Source: Dillenia suffruticosa (taxonomy: Eukaryota > Streptophyta > Magnoliopsida > Dilleniales > Dilleniaceae). From it: 64,000 nt of DNA. Under the pieces are notes generated by a model that was given only the letters and a program-made list of their open reading frames with translations, was not told where the DNA came from and made no database searches. This document shows positions 24,893 through 37,823 of this stretch, piece after piece. The translations under genes were made by a program, and so were the position numbers. The stretch lies in NCBI GenBank assembly GCA_033439265.1, contig JAVTVX010000009.1:6041109-6105108 (forward strand), written 5' to 3'. Within the stretch, counting starts at the first letter, position 1. Every line of letters begins with the position of its first letter.

Positions 24893-27800
24893 TTACAAGT
24901 TGGTCCCACCTATTTTCTCGCACATGATGGAGCTCACAACGTCCCTTACAAAGACAAAGAAGCATTCTTGGCAAGAACTGGGCATTAGGGTGGACATACG
25001 AAGCTGCTGAGTCTGATTTACATGACAGCAAACTGAAGCAGGGAAGGTCCGGGCACCAGGCTTTGGGTGCTTGAAACCACATGTTGCCAAGATGGCATGA
25101 GTGGAGAGACGGGCAACTTCCTTGAATGTACTAACTTCTGCTTGGACAATAATCATTGATTACAAAATAGCCATAATGGCCTGCCCATGGATTTGGGGCA
25201 CATAAAAACATCAATGCACAAGAACATATTTAAGTGCGACATTTGTTCCCATGGAAAACATGAAGATCTACAATATTGGTTGGCTCATCTAGGACCATAA
25301 GAGCTTTCAACTAATTGACTCTTATTGTTTGGCAAGTTGCAGCATCTTAAGTTTACCAATCAAGCTACAGGTATCAAAGCAAAACACAGAAATATTGCAG
25401 TCTTCATCCTTCCTTTACAGGCATATTTTCCAAAATAAAGATCAAGTAATAACCTAGTTAGGTGAATTAGAAAACGCATTAAAAAAAATAATGGAAGTTC
25501 CATGGAAACTGTTGACATACCTAATTTCTTGTTTCTACTAAGAAGCTTCAAATTGAGCTTGACAAGAGATTGGATCTCAGACTTGGCATCACAATCCTTC
25601 GTAGAATCATTCTGGAAACAAATTTTTGCCTGGGGAAGCTCAATCTCAGACTTAGAGGATGATGGAACATTAGGTTCCATTTTGGAGGGTGTATAATAAG
25701 CTCCTGGTGCATGGCCAGATGCAGGTGTCAAGCGAGTGGAACCATCTGACATGGAAATGGCATCGGAAAAGGCTCCATATAAACTTTTCCTGGACAGTCT
25801 CCCATCATGGTGAATATCCACCTGAGCTAAGATCTGTGTCTTCCTCCGCGAATGAGTACCTTGAAAACCCTTTGTCAATCTAAAAGTTCCAGCTTTCGGA
25901 TTCTTATCCAGTTTTTGAACCCCAAGCTTAAAAGAGACAAACTTCTCATCTTTGTTCCAAAGAGAATGACAATTGTTATGCTTTTCTGACCCAATTCTTC
26001 CAATATTTGTTGATAGAATTGGTTTACCATTTGAGGCTGTATACTTTGCTTGATTTGGGGCATGTCCTATGTCCTTCAGATGTCCCGAAGCCTGACAAGG
26101 ACTGCGGGTCCTTTCACAGGCCCTTTGCACTGACTTTGCAATATCCATCATTCTCCATGCTTTGTTAATATCATGTGAACATCTCGTTTCTACTTTATCC
26201 TGGGAAGAACCATCTTGAGTTGTTGATTGCTGACAACTTGAGGCAGAAGACAAAGCCTGCTGTTCCGATACATCACAATGTAGTGGTTGCTCTTTCTGAC
26301 AAGGTTGACCACCTGAATCCATGGAGCTGGAAGAAAATCTCAAAGACCCACTTCGCAAAGCATTCCAGTTTTCTCTTAGTGCTCTAATATGCTTATGCAC
26401 ATTACGGCAATGGTGCAAGGTTCTTGCGCCTGCCTCAGTTCTTCTGTTAGCAACACCATTTCTGGCAACCTGTCCAGTCGATGCATCTCTCATAAAGACA
26501 TCCGTCTCAGGAGAAAGAGGAGGGTAAGAAGTGTCCGGGGTTGAACATGTTCCAACTTCGGGGGTATCAGCATCTCGTACAATATCGAAAATAGAAATAT
26601 GTGCTTCTGATGTTGTTTCCTCGAACCTTCTCAAATTGATGCGGCTAAAAATATTATCAGAAACTACATCATCTCCAGCATGTTCAGCCTTGGAAACAGC
26701 ACAGTCATTGCAAAACCAATCACCCTCGGGTACAGTAGAACCCAATCCGACACAGTAACTGTGAGCAGCTGAATCACAAAGATCACATAGCAATAAAACA
26801 CTTTCATCCTGCGTGCCTTGGCATACAACACAATGTGTTGCTGAATAAGGATCAGGACCTAATGAATTGATGCCAAAAGGAGAGTAAACCTGCAGAGTCA
26901 CCAGCAATATATGAAATAAGAAGTGACAAAGTTGTGGCAGGTTCAATGAGCAGAAAGGGTTGCAGGTAGAAATCAGGGCAGGAAATTGTGTGATTTACTT
27001 GGAAACTTTTGAATCATTTCAAACTGTTAACCAACGTAAGGTGACAGTAAGAAGGATATTTCAAGTTATTGGTACTACACTGCCTCCCTAAATTTTCCAC
27101 CAATGATTCATTGTACCCGACTTAGATAGTCATTCATATATAATATAACAACAACAAACTGAGCCTTATTCCCAAAATTTTGAGTCGGTCATTTGAGAGA
27201 CAAATTTATAAAAGATAGAAAAAAAGAGAAAAACAAGAATAAAAAAAAATATATATATAAATAAATAAAAATAAAAAGAAAATAAAGAAAATAAAATAAG
27301 AGAAAAATAAAATAAAAATAAATATAAGTCAATAGATAAATATCTGAAATATATTGGTTGAATTAGTGCGAATTCTACTACGTCATTCATTCCTATCTAA
27401 AACCATTTCCTCTTCTAAACCCTTAATTTCTATATCTTTACGGATAATTTACATCCAACTTTTCAATGGTCTATCTCTACGTTTTACTAACTCTCATATA
27501 TTTAAATTCTCAATTCTCCTAACCGGTGCATCTTTACGTCTTCTTTACACATGCACGAATCACCTCAAACGACACTATCGCATCTTATCCATAATTGAAC
27601 TAGCTCCCAACTTATTACGAATCTCATCATTTTTAATTCTATCTCTTCTAGTTTTCTACACATCCATCTAACCATTCTCATTTCTGCTACAGCCATCTTT
27701 TGTTCTTGTTGTTGTTTAATAACCCAACACTCAGTACCATACAATAGTGTAGGTCTAACCGTGATTCTATAGAATTTTCCCTTCAGGTGTAATGACAACA

Positions 27801-29890
27801 TCCAAGCGCAAAGAACTCCAGATGCCATTCTCCATCTATATTACCATCATTTTGAATGATAGAGTCTAGATATCTAAATCTTTCATTTTTGGGGATATCT
27901 TGCCCATCTAATCTAATCGTTTCTTCATCATTCCTATAACTATCGCTAAATCTACATCTCATATATTCGGTTTTCGATCTACTCAATCTAGCCCCTCTGG
28001 ATTCTAGTGTGAATCTCCATAACTCTAGTTTAGCACTAACACTCTCTCTAGTTTCATCAATTAGCACTATATCATCTGGAGTCATTCATATATAATATAA
28101 TAGTATATACCATACAAAGTAGTCTGATCCAATAAATTGAAAGTCAGGAAGAAAAGCCAATGAAATACAGATATATGTATTTAAACAGACATGCAATTTT
28201 AGAATTGACGAAAAAAGATGTGGAATGAGAGTAGTTTGAGTCCCATAAGAAACATTCCCATTTAATATCGATGCTTCTTACCATTATTTTCATATTTTCC
28301 CATAATTAAAGATCAGAATTTGATTGTGTTTGTCAAGTAAGTGCAAGTAAAACCTTCCATGCAGGTTCCCCACGAATCAACTATTTATGGCAAGAAAAGG
28401 GTAAAGATGGATCAAATTAAATGTGAATGGAAGATCAGCTCTCTCTCCACTTGAATTTTACCTATCTATTATGCTGCATTCTGTTTGAACGCAATCCACT
28501 ATCTTCTTTGATGCCTTCCTTCATGTCTTTTTGATTAAATATTTTCGTATGGTCAAAACATTATCCTTTAAAAAATTAAATCCGTATTTCTTTTCTTGTA
28601 CCAAAGGATCAGATGCTTTCTATTCATTTTACTTAGCTATTACATGGTAACATTTCATGTAATTTCTCTCTACATAGCCATCTTCACAGTTGTTCCCCCA
28701 GAGACTTTAGGTAAAATATCTCTTAGAAACCAACAAACCAATAGCTTGCAAATTTGGATATGTATTCTTCCTAAACAAATGTACTCTTAGAAGAAAATAA
28801 AAGCAAAAAAGTATCATTGCATTATTCGATAAAAACCATTGTACTTCAACAAAAATTTGTGGTTTTGTTCGAGTAGTCCCCTCCCCAGGTCAGTTGCTTA
28901 TGCCCAATCTAGCGAATTATAATGATTTCTTTTGACAGCCTCCAAGCAATGAATTGAAGACCTCAAGAAGAAGAATAGATTAATAAATAGATAAACAAAC
29001 ATTAATACTACTACGAGAAAACTAAATACAACCTTAGGGCTGTAAATAAGTCAGGTCAAGTGAGTCAAAGGGAATTCGACTTGGTCTAATCACAAAGGGG
29101 CCGAGTCAAGCTGAGCCCCATTTCGCCAACAAGCCCCAAAAACATGTTCAACCTCAATTCCTTTCTTTTCTTGTACGAGGTCTAAGCCAACCAACCAACC
29201 AACATAAACAAGTACAGGAACCCTATATTCAAGCTCAAGTTGTTTGATAAATGAGTTTAAAAATTGTGGGCATGCTCGGCTCAGGCAGAACAAGCTCAGA
29301 GCTGCTCCTAGGTATACTAGCAATCATGTAAAATGCGTAAACATGCCCCGATAACATGAGTAACAAAACGATCGTGTGCTTGTCACCTTAAATTTATCCT
29401 GTGTCTACTAACAAACACAACACAGCCAGCTTAAAGTGTAAAAACCTTAAATTCATCACACAAAGAGTGAGAGAAAGAGAGATTGCAGCATTAAAACGTA
29501 ACTAGAATGAGAATAGTGGTTCACCTGATCACGAACGGGAACCACTACGACTCGATCAGGCACAGAAGAACCCTCTTTGGGCGGACGATAAATCGTGGAA
29601 AATCGGCGTTTACACATGGGGCAACGAGACTCGACCTTAGCCCACTCCATTATACACACAAAGCAGAAATAATGCTCACAGCAATCTATGCATCCTCTCA
29701 TGGCCTTCCCCTCTTCGGCCAAGCAAATCCCACAACTTTTCTCATCAGAATCGATGATTTCGTCATTCGGTTTTTCTTCGGTTTGATCGAGTTTTTGTTT
29801 GCCTTTTGAGGAAGAAGAGGTTAGGTTTAGGGTTTTGAGGCGTTTGTTTGGGGAGATTAGGGGATCTACATCGACTGTGTTGGTTGCCAT
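24893..29890 (-). CDS. RING-PHD zinc-finger protein (three exons)
   Basis: A predicted nuclear protein joining a RING finger, typical of E3 ubiquitin ligases, to a PHD finger, typical of histone-tail readers. Exons: 29525-29890, 25521-26889, 24893-25137; total 1980 nt, 659 residues. Junctions read CAG/GTGAAC, CTGCAG/GTTTAC, TTAG/GTATGT and AAGCAG/AAGTTA, and the frame is kept (phases 0 and 1). RING C3HC4: C53, C56, C71, H73, C76, C79, C90, C93. PHD C4HC3: C142, C145, C157, C160, H165, C168, C182, C185. A long low-complexity Ser-rich middle follows. The C-terminal segment (KSEIQSLVKLNLKLLSRN joined to EVSTFKEVARLSTHAI) resembles the conserved tail of plant RING/PHD proteins as I recall them; the domain arrangement is also that of animal PHRF1. 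Intron 1 (26890-29524) carries a LINE. Exon models are inferred from splice signals and frame. Confidence 0.88.
27149..28079 (-). mobile_element. 5'-truncated LINE (RTE-like) in intron 1
   Basis: Flanked by a perfect 21-bp direct repeat (27128-27148 and 28080-28100), a typical LINE target duplication. Minus-strand frames give the C-terminal half of a LINE reverse transcriptase: DDIVLIDETRESV, then LRLDGQDIP-like and RYLDSIIQNDGNID segments, then YRITVRPTLLYGTECWVIK and MRMVRWMCR. The two halves lie in different frames (27783-28085 and 27565-27828), and everything upstream of the DDIVLID motif is absent. The 3' end reads AATAAGGCTC followed by TTG repeats, the short-repeat tail typical of RTE-clade plant LINEs. 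An A/T-rich low-complexity tract sits near 27230-27330. The insertion is in the same sense as the host gene. Confidence 0.9.
29033..29310. mobile_element. Possible hAT-type MITE in intron 1
   Basis: Starts TTAGGGCTGTAAATAAG and is rich in GAGTCAAGCTGAGC-like and GCTCGGCTC-like words, like the common plant repeats that begin AGGGCTGTAAACGAGC. The right end (GCTCCTAGG) is only a partial inverted match and no target duplication is seen. Confidence 0.35.
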
Positions 29891-29948
29891 CGGAGATGAT
29901 GTCCAGGGAGATATGGGGTTGAGAACTCGGTTTTGTCAGAATTTCGCT

Positions 29949-29956
29949 TTTAAATA
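29949..29956 (-). promoter_or_regulatory. TATA-like box of the RING-PHD gene
   Basis: TATTTAAA on the minus strand about 60 bp upstream of the start codon at 29890. A perfect GGCCCGCGGGCC palindrome lies just upstream (29960-29971). Confidence 0.5.
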
Positions 29957-29971
29957 GATGGCCCGCGGGCC

Positions 29972-30596
29972 GTGCCGAGCTTAGCTACTCTATTTGTACG
30001 ATCAAAGAAACTCCGATTTTGATGGTAACTTTTGAGTACCCATCTCTCTCTTTTTTCCATATGTAATTTCAAGATATTACTCTAAGAAGGAAGATAGAAC
30101 TCAAAACTCAAGACTTCATAATAAGAAAGTAATCATAAATATCATTAGAACCAAAAGCCTTTAATGGTCACCCTCTCTTCTTATATAGTATTTATTTAAT
30201 TTATGTTTTCTATTTTTACTTGGAGTAAGCATTTTTAATACAATTTCACATAGTAAATCACTTTGATTGGATAATGTTGTGTTCCCATTTTAGTCCCTTT
30301 AAAAGATATTTTTTAGTTGTATAAAAATTTGAATATAAAATTATCAGATTGAGAAAAGAGTGTGTACTATTAGATTATTATCTCGGGAACAAAGATATTT
30401 CATCTCTCTCTTAAACTATTTTCTCTCTCTCTCACACACACTTTGGGTTTGGATAGAATATTCATAGCTCAAGTTTAAATAAAAAAAATACCTAGCCCTT
30501 GTTTTATAAATTATTACTAAATTTACTATAATTTTTAAATTGATATGCTTTCATTTTCTATCTGGACTATTTTCAAAACAAAATTTCTGAAACTTT
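29972..30596. other. Spacer between RING-PHD gene and copia element
   Basis: AT-rich, with a CTCTCTCTCACACACAC stretch near 30422. No gene seen. Confidence 0.6.
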
Positions 30597-30601
30597 GACC
30601 C

Positions 30602-31059
30602 TGATGGAATTAATGCCCATGTTGGGGTATTTTTTATATTTGAAAAATGAGAATTATCCCACTTTTCATATCCTAAAATGATAACTGATGTGATTTGAAT
30701 ATACTTCCTTTTGTGATTACGGGAGCATAAGGAAACTAGGACAAAACCGTAGAGATTACCATTGTAGCAACGGCACAATAGAGAGAAAATATCTTATTGA
30801 GAGTGAGGGTTAGAGAAATTCTGAGTAGAGAATTTTCGGTGCTGTATTTGTTGTTGGATTTAGATTGCGGTATTGTGGTACTGTGGTGATAGTTCGATTT
30901 TCATGGTTATCATCCCGACGGCGAGGTCGTTCATGCAAAACTCGTGGTTCCCCGAATTTCCTGCGATCTGCTCATTGAGTTATACCCGAAAAACATAAAC
31001 TTTTATGATTTCGAAAATTAGTCACGCTTCCGCATATGTGTGTGCATATAAATCCAATA
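30602..31059 (+). repeat. 5' LTR of the copia element
   Basis: Direct repeat partner of 36789-37273. It starts TGATGGAATTAATG and its right end reads ATAAATCCAATA. Confidence 0.88.
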
Positions 31060-34000
31060 TTGGAATCAGAGTGTAGGGTTGAATTTATTAAATAATTTTT
31101 TCAGAATATTTTTTGGGTATAAAAATATGTGATTGAAAATTTGGGGTTTGAATTACGGATGAGTTTCGTGAATCCGAATATACCGTGACGTTACCCATGT
31201 CACATAGGTTATGAATATATTTTTTTCGGAATTTTTGGAGCACGTTTTGGGCATCAAAATTGAGACCAAAATTTTCAGCGTAAATGGTGCCCGAAACTTA
31301 AAACTCTAGATCTGTCCGTGTAAAGGGAATTTTTATCTAAATAAATGACATATTTGTATTTCATGTGCATTGATCTATGATTTGACATGCATTTTGTGAT
31401 GAGTCGTTGTCGGAAACTAGGTTTTTTGGTGAGTCTGTGGAGAGCCAAAATTTGGATATTTGATTTGTCATGTTTAGGGTTTGAATCTACCAAAAAATGA
31501 GTTCAGAATGTTTTTGAGAAGTTCAAATATATTTTCTGGTCGAAATTGCCGTAAAAAAATAGCCGAAAATGAGTTTTCGAAGAACCGGGTCGAAAAACCC
31601 GGTTGTAGGCCTGTCGGGTGAGGAAAAAGACATCCAGACCTACGAGTGCGTGAGAAGCACTCGCGGAGAGGTGCGTCACACGGTAGCAGGCAAGTACGTG
31701 GACTTCACGCATGAGGCAGGCGAGTGAAGCGGTCATCGGGTCAGAGCCTGACCTACTCCAACCCGCGATTTAACACGGTTGGGTTGGGGTCCGACCCGTT
31801 GACCAATGGTCGGGTCAGACCCTGATCCGTTGACCGACTCACGCTCAACCCGGTCTTTGACTCGGCTGACACAGCTCAGCGCATGAAGGCGCGTGAGCAT
31901 GTGCCGTGAGTAGGCGCACGTGGGCCGAGCCGTGCCAGGCGCGTGGCGACGAGTGCGAGGCGTGCCGCACGTTTGGGGCGTGAGCCAGGCTCCTGCCGGA
32001 GCGTGGCAGGGCCGGAAGACTCGCCGTTGGCCCGTGGGGACCCTGGCGGCGTGTCAAGTTGTCCGAAATTGAAAATTTTCAATTTTTTGTGGGACTTACA
32101 TCAATATTTGTGACTATTTGTAGAATTTTGTGCGTCGAATCTAAGTCCGGATGGTAAGATGAGATCCTGGGTTGTCATGTATGGTGTTTGTTGACCCATA
32201 CGCTCACTTTGGGATCAATACTCGAATCATTGATGATTTGTAGAGTGTATGAAATTGTGAGAATAAGCATTACTAGTCACCGATGTCTCTTTCTTTCTGT
32301 GTGACAGAGACTAGGGTTGGGACGAGAAGTATTGTACTTGATCTCGTTAAGGGAGATAAGCTGAATGACGACAACTATGAGATTTGGCACCGTAAAGTTC
32401 AGTTTGTCTTCGAGGAACAGGATCTAACGGAGGTTCTACTTCACGAGATGACAGACCCTGGGGTGGATGATATGCCTTAGGCGAAATTGGATGAGGAGGC
32501 GTATCTTGCATGAAAAAGGAAGGATGACCAAATTAGAGCAATCCTCCTTAACAGCATGCACGATGATTTAATTCTGGTCTATGAGCAGTATCCTACTGCA
32601 ATGTCGGTTTGGAGTGTTCTGAGAAAACACCTTGGCTCCTGGTCAGCTCCTAAGCTGAGAATACTGACTTATAGGTTTATCATCTATAAAAAGAGACCCG
32701 ATCATATTATGAAATAACATTTGATGCATATGTCGAGTATGATCTATTCTCTAAAGAGCATGAAGGAACCGATATCTAATGAGCTTCAGGTGCTGGGGGT
32801 GATCCAGTTCTTGCCTGACTCCTGGGATATGGTAAAAACCTATTTCATGCATAGTGAGAGTATTCGTACTTTCATGGATATGTGTAAGCATTGTGAGCTC
32901 GAGGAGGAGTACTAGGAGGTAACTAGGTCTGTATCTGGTCCTGCCTATGTGGTGGAGTCGAGCAAGGGCTCCATTGGTGTTAAATGTAAATGGCGCAAGC
33001 CTGACAAGAAGCCTAGCCAAGCTAAGAAGAAGCCATCAACGAAAACTAAGGATAGAGGGCAGAAATGCAAGAAGGAGCTTGACAAGAGCAAGATCTGATG
33101 TTACGTTTGTGACAAATCTTGGCATTTTGCTTATGAGTGTGGCGAACGAAAGGTATATCCTTTTTTTTTACATGGTATGAGTTATATTTCATCTACTGTG
33201 ATGTTTACTAACTTTTCTCCTTTGTGGATTATAGACTCAGGAGCCACTGACCATGTAACTCAAGATAGGAGCGCATATGTGGAGTTCCGCCGATTGAGTC
33301 CCCAAGCGAAAAGACTGTATGTGGAGAACATAGCATTTGTGGTTGTCAAGGGGATTGATACATGCAACCTGATACTACAAAGTAAACAAATTTTGTACCT
33401 ACATGATGTATTATATGTTCTCGAGATTCGGCGGAATCTCGTATCTGTCCTTTGTTTAAATCGCTTAGGATATTCTATTTAGTTTAAAAACTTGAGTGTT
33501 TTAATTTCATACGATAATTCTCTGATATGTACTAGATTGGTCCATGATGGATTTTATGCATTGGACATGGTTTCCTTTAATAATATTTTTGATTTATCTT
33601 TTATTGCTTATATATCTGATAGCGTAATTGATGATATTTCTGTTTGGCATAGTAGACTTGACTACATAGGGCAAGAGAGAATGAATCGATTAGCGACGGG
33701 TGATTTTTTAGGCCCACTAACCTGGGTCGAATTGCCCCTATGTGAGTTTTGCCTAACCGGCAAAGCGACGAGGAAATCATTTGAAAATGTAATGAGGGTT
33801 GGGACCCCATTACAACTGATCCACTCTGATATTTGTAGGCCTATGAATGTGAGAGCCCGAAATGGAGTCACATACTTCATTACGCTCAGAGACGATTACA
33901 CGCGTTTTGGTTACGTCTACCTGATCTCATACAAGTATGAGGCATTAGATTGCTTTAAAAGGTTTATCAGCGATATTGAAAATCAGTTAAACTTAAGAGT

Positions 34001-36788
34001 CAAGACTCTCAGAACTGATCGATGACGTGAGTATTTGTTTAAGGAGTTTAAAGAGCTCTGTTTCGAGAAGGGTATTAGGACACCGTTGACTGTTCCTGCT
34101 ACTCTCCAGCAGAATGGGGTAGCGGAGAGAAGGAACAGGACTCTGTTAGAGTTGGTGAGATCAGTGATGGCGTAGACCAATTTGGCTATCTCCCATTAGG
34201 GAGATGGATTGTTGACTGCTGTCTATGTTTTCAATCATATTCCAATGAAATCCATAGTCAGTACCCCAAACGAATTTTGGATAGGGAGATAGTCTGACCT
34301 TAGCCATTTGAGACCATGAGATTGTGCCGTATACGTTCACGATCCCTCGCACCCATACGACAAGTTAGGCTTGCGAAAAAAGAAGTATATCTTCATAAGA
34401 TACTCTGAACATTCTAAGAGACATGTATTCTTAGGTGAACATACGGACGACACGGTTTCCGAGATCGAATCTTGTAATACTACGTTCCTGAAAAATGATT
34501 TTTCTATGAGAGGTGAAATCGATCAGAACTTTATCTTTTATGAGATGGGTGAGCCAATGGCCCAATTGAGCCCAGTGGTGGGACCCAAGAGCCTGTAACG
34601 GATCTTGGTCCTAGTGGGAGTGGCCCATCTCAAGGTGCGGAGGCTCCTTCTCCTCGTAGGAGTAGTTGGGGACACATACCCCGACATCGTTTTTCAATTG
34701 AGGATGAGATCTTCATCGTGACTCCCAAGAATGACAAAAAACCTCGGACCTTTGAGGAGGCTCTCGAGATTTCTATGAAAGACCAATGGTTAGAGGCCAT
34801 GAAGGAAGAGATGGAATCTATGAGAGTCAACGGAATCTGGAATTTAGTTGACCTACCTGAGGAAAGAAAGGCCATTGGGAACAAATGGGTTCTCAAAATC
34901 AAAAGAAAGACTAACAGATCAGTAGAGAGATACAAGATCCGTCTAGTTGTCAAGGGTTACATATAGACAAAGGCATTGACTACGAGGAGACTTTCTCCCC
35001 CGTAGTCAAATTTATATCGATTCGTTTACTTTTGGCAATTGTCGTAAGTATGGATCTAGAGTTGTATCAGATGGATGTAAGGACCGCTTTCCTTAATAGA
35101 AATTTAGATGAGGAGATCTACATAGAGCAGCCCTTTGTATTCGTTCTAGTAGGTCATGAGGATAAAGTCTATCGATTTCGAAAGTCGACATATAGCCTAA
35201 AACAATCATTTAGGCGGTGGTATATAAGATTTCATGAGGAAGTGATATCTTATGGTTTTACAATGATCGATTAGGATCATTGTGTTTATCTAATATGATC
35301 TGATGACTCTTTTGTGATCCTGTCCCTATATGTGGACGATGTAATGTTGGCCGGAAACAACATTGAGTATCTGATGACAATCAACACATGGTTGTCATCA
35401 AGTTTCGATATAAAAGATATGGATGAAACCGAATTCATCTTTGGAGTTAAGATCCAAAGGGATCGCTCGAGACGAATGTTGGCTCTTCCACAAGAGACCT
35501 ACATCGAGAATGATGAAGTGACTGTCAAGTACATCTCAACACAGTATTATGGCTGACCCTTTTATAAAACCCATTGCTAGAGACTCATTTGTAGCATATA
35601 CAGAGTAATTGGGTTTGAGGATATTTTGACATTTCTCATCTTGTACTGAATTGACGATGTGATGCTTATTACATATATATATGATTTTGTGTATTATTCA
35701 GTCACATTTGCATTATTATTTTATTTCTTAAATAATGTACATGTTTTTAGATCATATATACTTTGATATGATAAAAGATATGTCGGGTAGGCGAGATCAA
35801 CTCTCTTACATAAGTGACTACCTCAAACTCTGAGTGAGTGGAGATGAGACGGTTTTTAGTTGTAAGAGGCATTGAGAGTGGCCCATACTAGAACATAAGT
35901 CGTCCTGATATATGTTCAGGATGAGGTCATCTGGGATATGATCGATATGGAAATACCAACATCTATATTACCTGTGAGTAACCAGATTTGAGATCTCGGG
36001 CATCACCAGCGATAGTGATATTGTCTCTGAGACACTCTCTTTGAGATCTTTGGATAGAGTTTTATGTGTAGACTGAGTCCCGTATCTGCATAGTGTTAGA
36101 GAAATTTAATATATGCCATTTTGAGGAATGAGGGATTGACACTATGACACACGTTTCATATCGCGTGTGATAAACGACTAGAGATAGTGGAAGCTATTAC
36201 ATGAGACGATGATCTAGTCATGATCTCCGTTCCCACTGTGTGAGACTTGAGATCTATTGGGTGGAATCTTTTGTACCCTTATTTTACTTTCGGTTGTCTC
36301 AAGAAGTCTTGATTCAGTATTTGATATTTTAGTTTATTTACTTATGGCCCGGAAGATAAATTGTGATCTAAGGGGCAGGTTTAGGAAAACAGCTGAATTG
36401 AGACCGATGGATTCGAGTTTGGGAATGGAACACCAATATATATTACATCGTTGTGTTGTATTCACCGACTGCTCTGTTACGTTTATCCACGTTGGGATAC
36501 GAGCGTAATAGTGAATCCACATTCGAGCAAAAGTTGGGGATTACTTTCGATGAGAAAAATGGCTCGATGGATGTAATTGTGTTGAGTATGGGATATAGCG
36601 AAACTTTTTCATACTAATGGTAACTTTTCAATCATTCTAATAGGTGTATCAAGAAATTTTTGCCTGTAGGTGTGCTCACTAGTTGCACGATACCTAATCC
36701 TGTATGAAAATCCAGCAGGGTGATATTGGAGATCGCATGAGTTGTGATCTTGTGACAGATAAAAATACCCTCGTGTGCAAATAGGAGA

Positions 36789-37273
36789 TGATGGAATTAA
36801 TGTTCATGTTGGGGCATTTTTCCAAACATGGATTTGAATATCCACGTTTGAATTAATGCTCACAAAAGGAAGGATATCCATATCCTAAAATTTTAACTGA
36901 TGTGATTTGAATATCCTTCCTTTTGTGGTTACAGGAGCATAAGTAAACTAGGGCAAAACCCTAGAGAGACTACCATTGTAGCAACGGCACAATAGAGAGA
37001 AAACATCTTCTTTAGAGTGAGGGCTAGAGAAATTCTGAGTAGAGAATTTTCGGTGTTGTTTTTGTTGCCGGATTTAGATTGCGGTGTTGTAGTACTATGG
37101 TGATAGCTCGATTTTCGTGGTTATCATCCCGACGGCGAGATCGTTTGTACAAAATTCGTGGTTCTCTGAATTTCCTGCGATTTGCTCATTGAGGTATGCC
37201 CGAAAAACATAAACTTTTATGATTCCGAAAATTAGTCACGCTTTCGCATGTGTGTGTACATATAAATCCAACA
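36789..37273 (+). repeat. 3' LTR of the copia element
   Basis: Direct repeat partner of 30602-31059. It starts TGATGGAATTAATG and ends ATAAATCCAACA, followed directly by the GACCC target duplication. Confidence 0.9.
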
Positions 37274-37278
37274 GACCC

Positions 37279-37820
37279 GATTTAGCTCGCAAACAGAGAA
37301 GGTCCATCATATTTCGACCCAGATTACTTGGATTCTGATTACTCGACCTAGTCCAGACTGCCTCCAAGTCCACGGATGTCACTGCTTCTTGACTCGTTGG
37401 ATCTGCGACCATGGGATTCCTATAATATTGATCCATGTAAGTTAAGTAGTTCAGTTTTAACAATAATCAAAATTTCAAATGGAACAAACCACCGTAGGCA
37501 AATGTTAATAAATCGGAAAATTGTAGTTTTGAAATCAAATACGGAGTTAAGTGACAATTTGTGAAACTATAAGGAGATCAAATGTGCTTATATTAAAAGA
37601 AAAATGTCTTAAGTCATGTGGTTCCGAAGGTAAGACCATTCTTCTCACCCAAATATTCAAAATGTAAGACCAATTAATCCATTAGGAAATTTATAGATTT
37701 TGTATTAACCCCCCTACTTTCGAGGTAACTTATGTTGCAAATGGATTAAGGTCTTATACATCTCTAAATTTTTCCTTTTTTTTAATCAACTCCAGAGTTT
37801 GATTGTAAGTTAAATCGGCA
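37279..37820. other. Spacer between copia and CACTA elements
   Basis: No gene. Words such as AAACTATAAGGAGATCAAATG look repeat-derived, but no ends were found. Confidence 0.5.
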
Positions 37821-37823
37821 AAT

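Larger units (their letters stand above)
30602..37273 (+). mobile_element. Ty1/copia LTR retrotransposon, full-length but broken
   Basis: A 6.7 kb fossil flanked by a perfect 5-bp target duplication, GACCC (30597-30601 and 37274-37278). LTRs are 30602-31059 and 36789-37273. A primer-binding-site-like TTGGAATCAGAGT, related to the initiator-Met type, follows the left LTR, and a purine-rich AATAGGAGA precedes the right one. Plus-strand parts in copia order: a GC-rich leader (about 31.5-32.1 kb); gag from about 32283 with a CCHC-like zinc knuckle; protease with IDSGATDH; integrase with LIHSDICRPM; reverse transcriptase with WLEAMKEEMES and YVDDVML. A non-coding tail (about 35.6-36.8 kb) follows. 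It is broken in roughly ten or more places. LTR similarity is high but clearly imperfect, suggesting moderate to old age. Confidence 0.93.

Noticed and set aside
25875-26758. Plus-strand ORFs across the RING-PHD exon 2
   Set aside because: Antisense shadows of the minus-strand exon, which has splice signals and PHD ligands.
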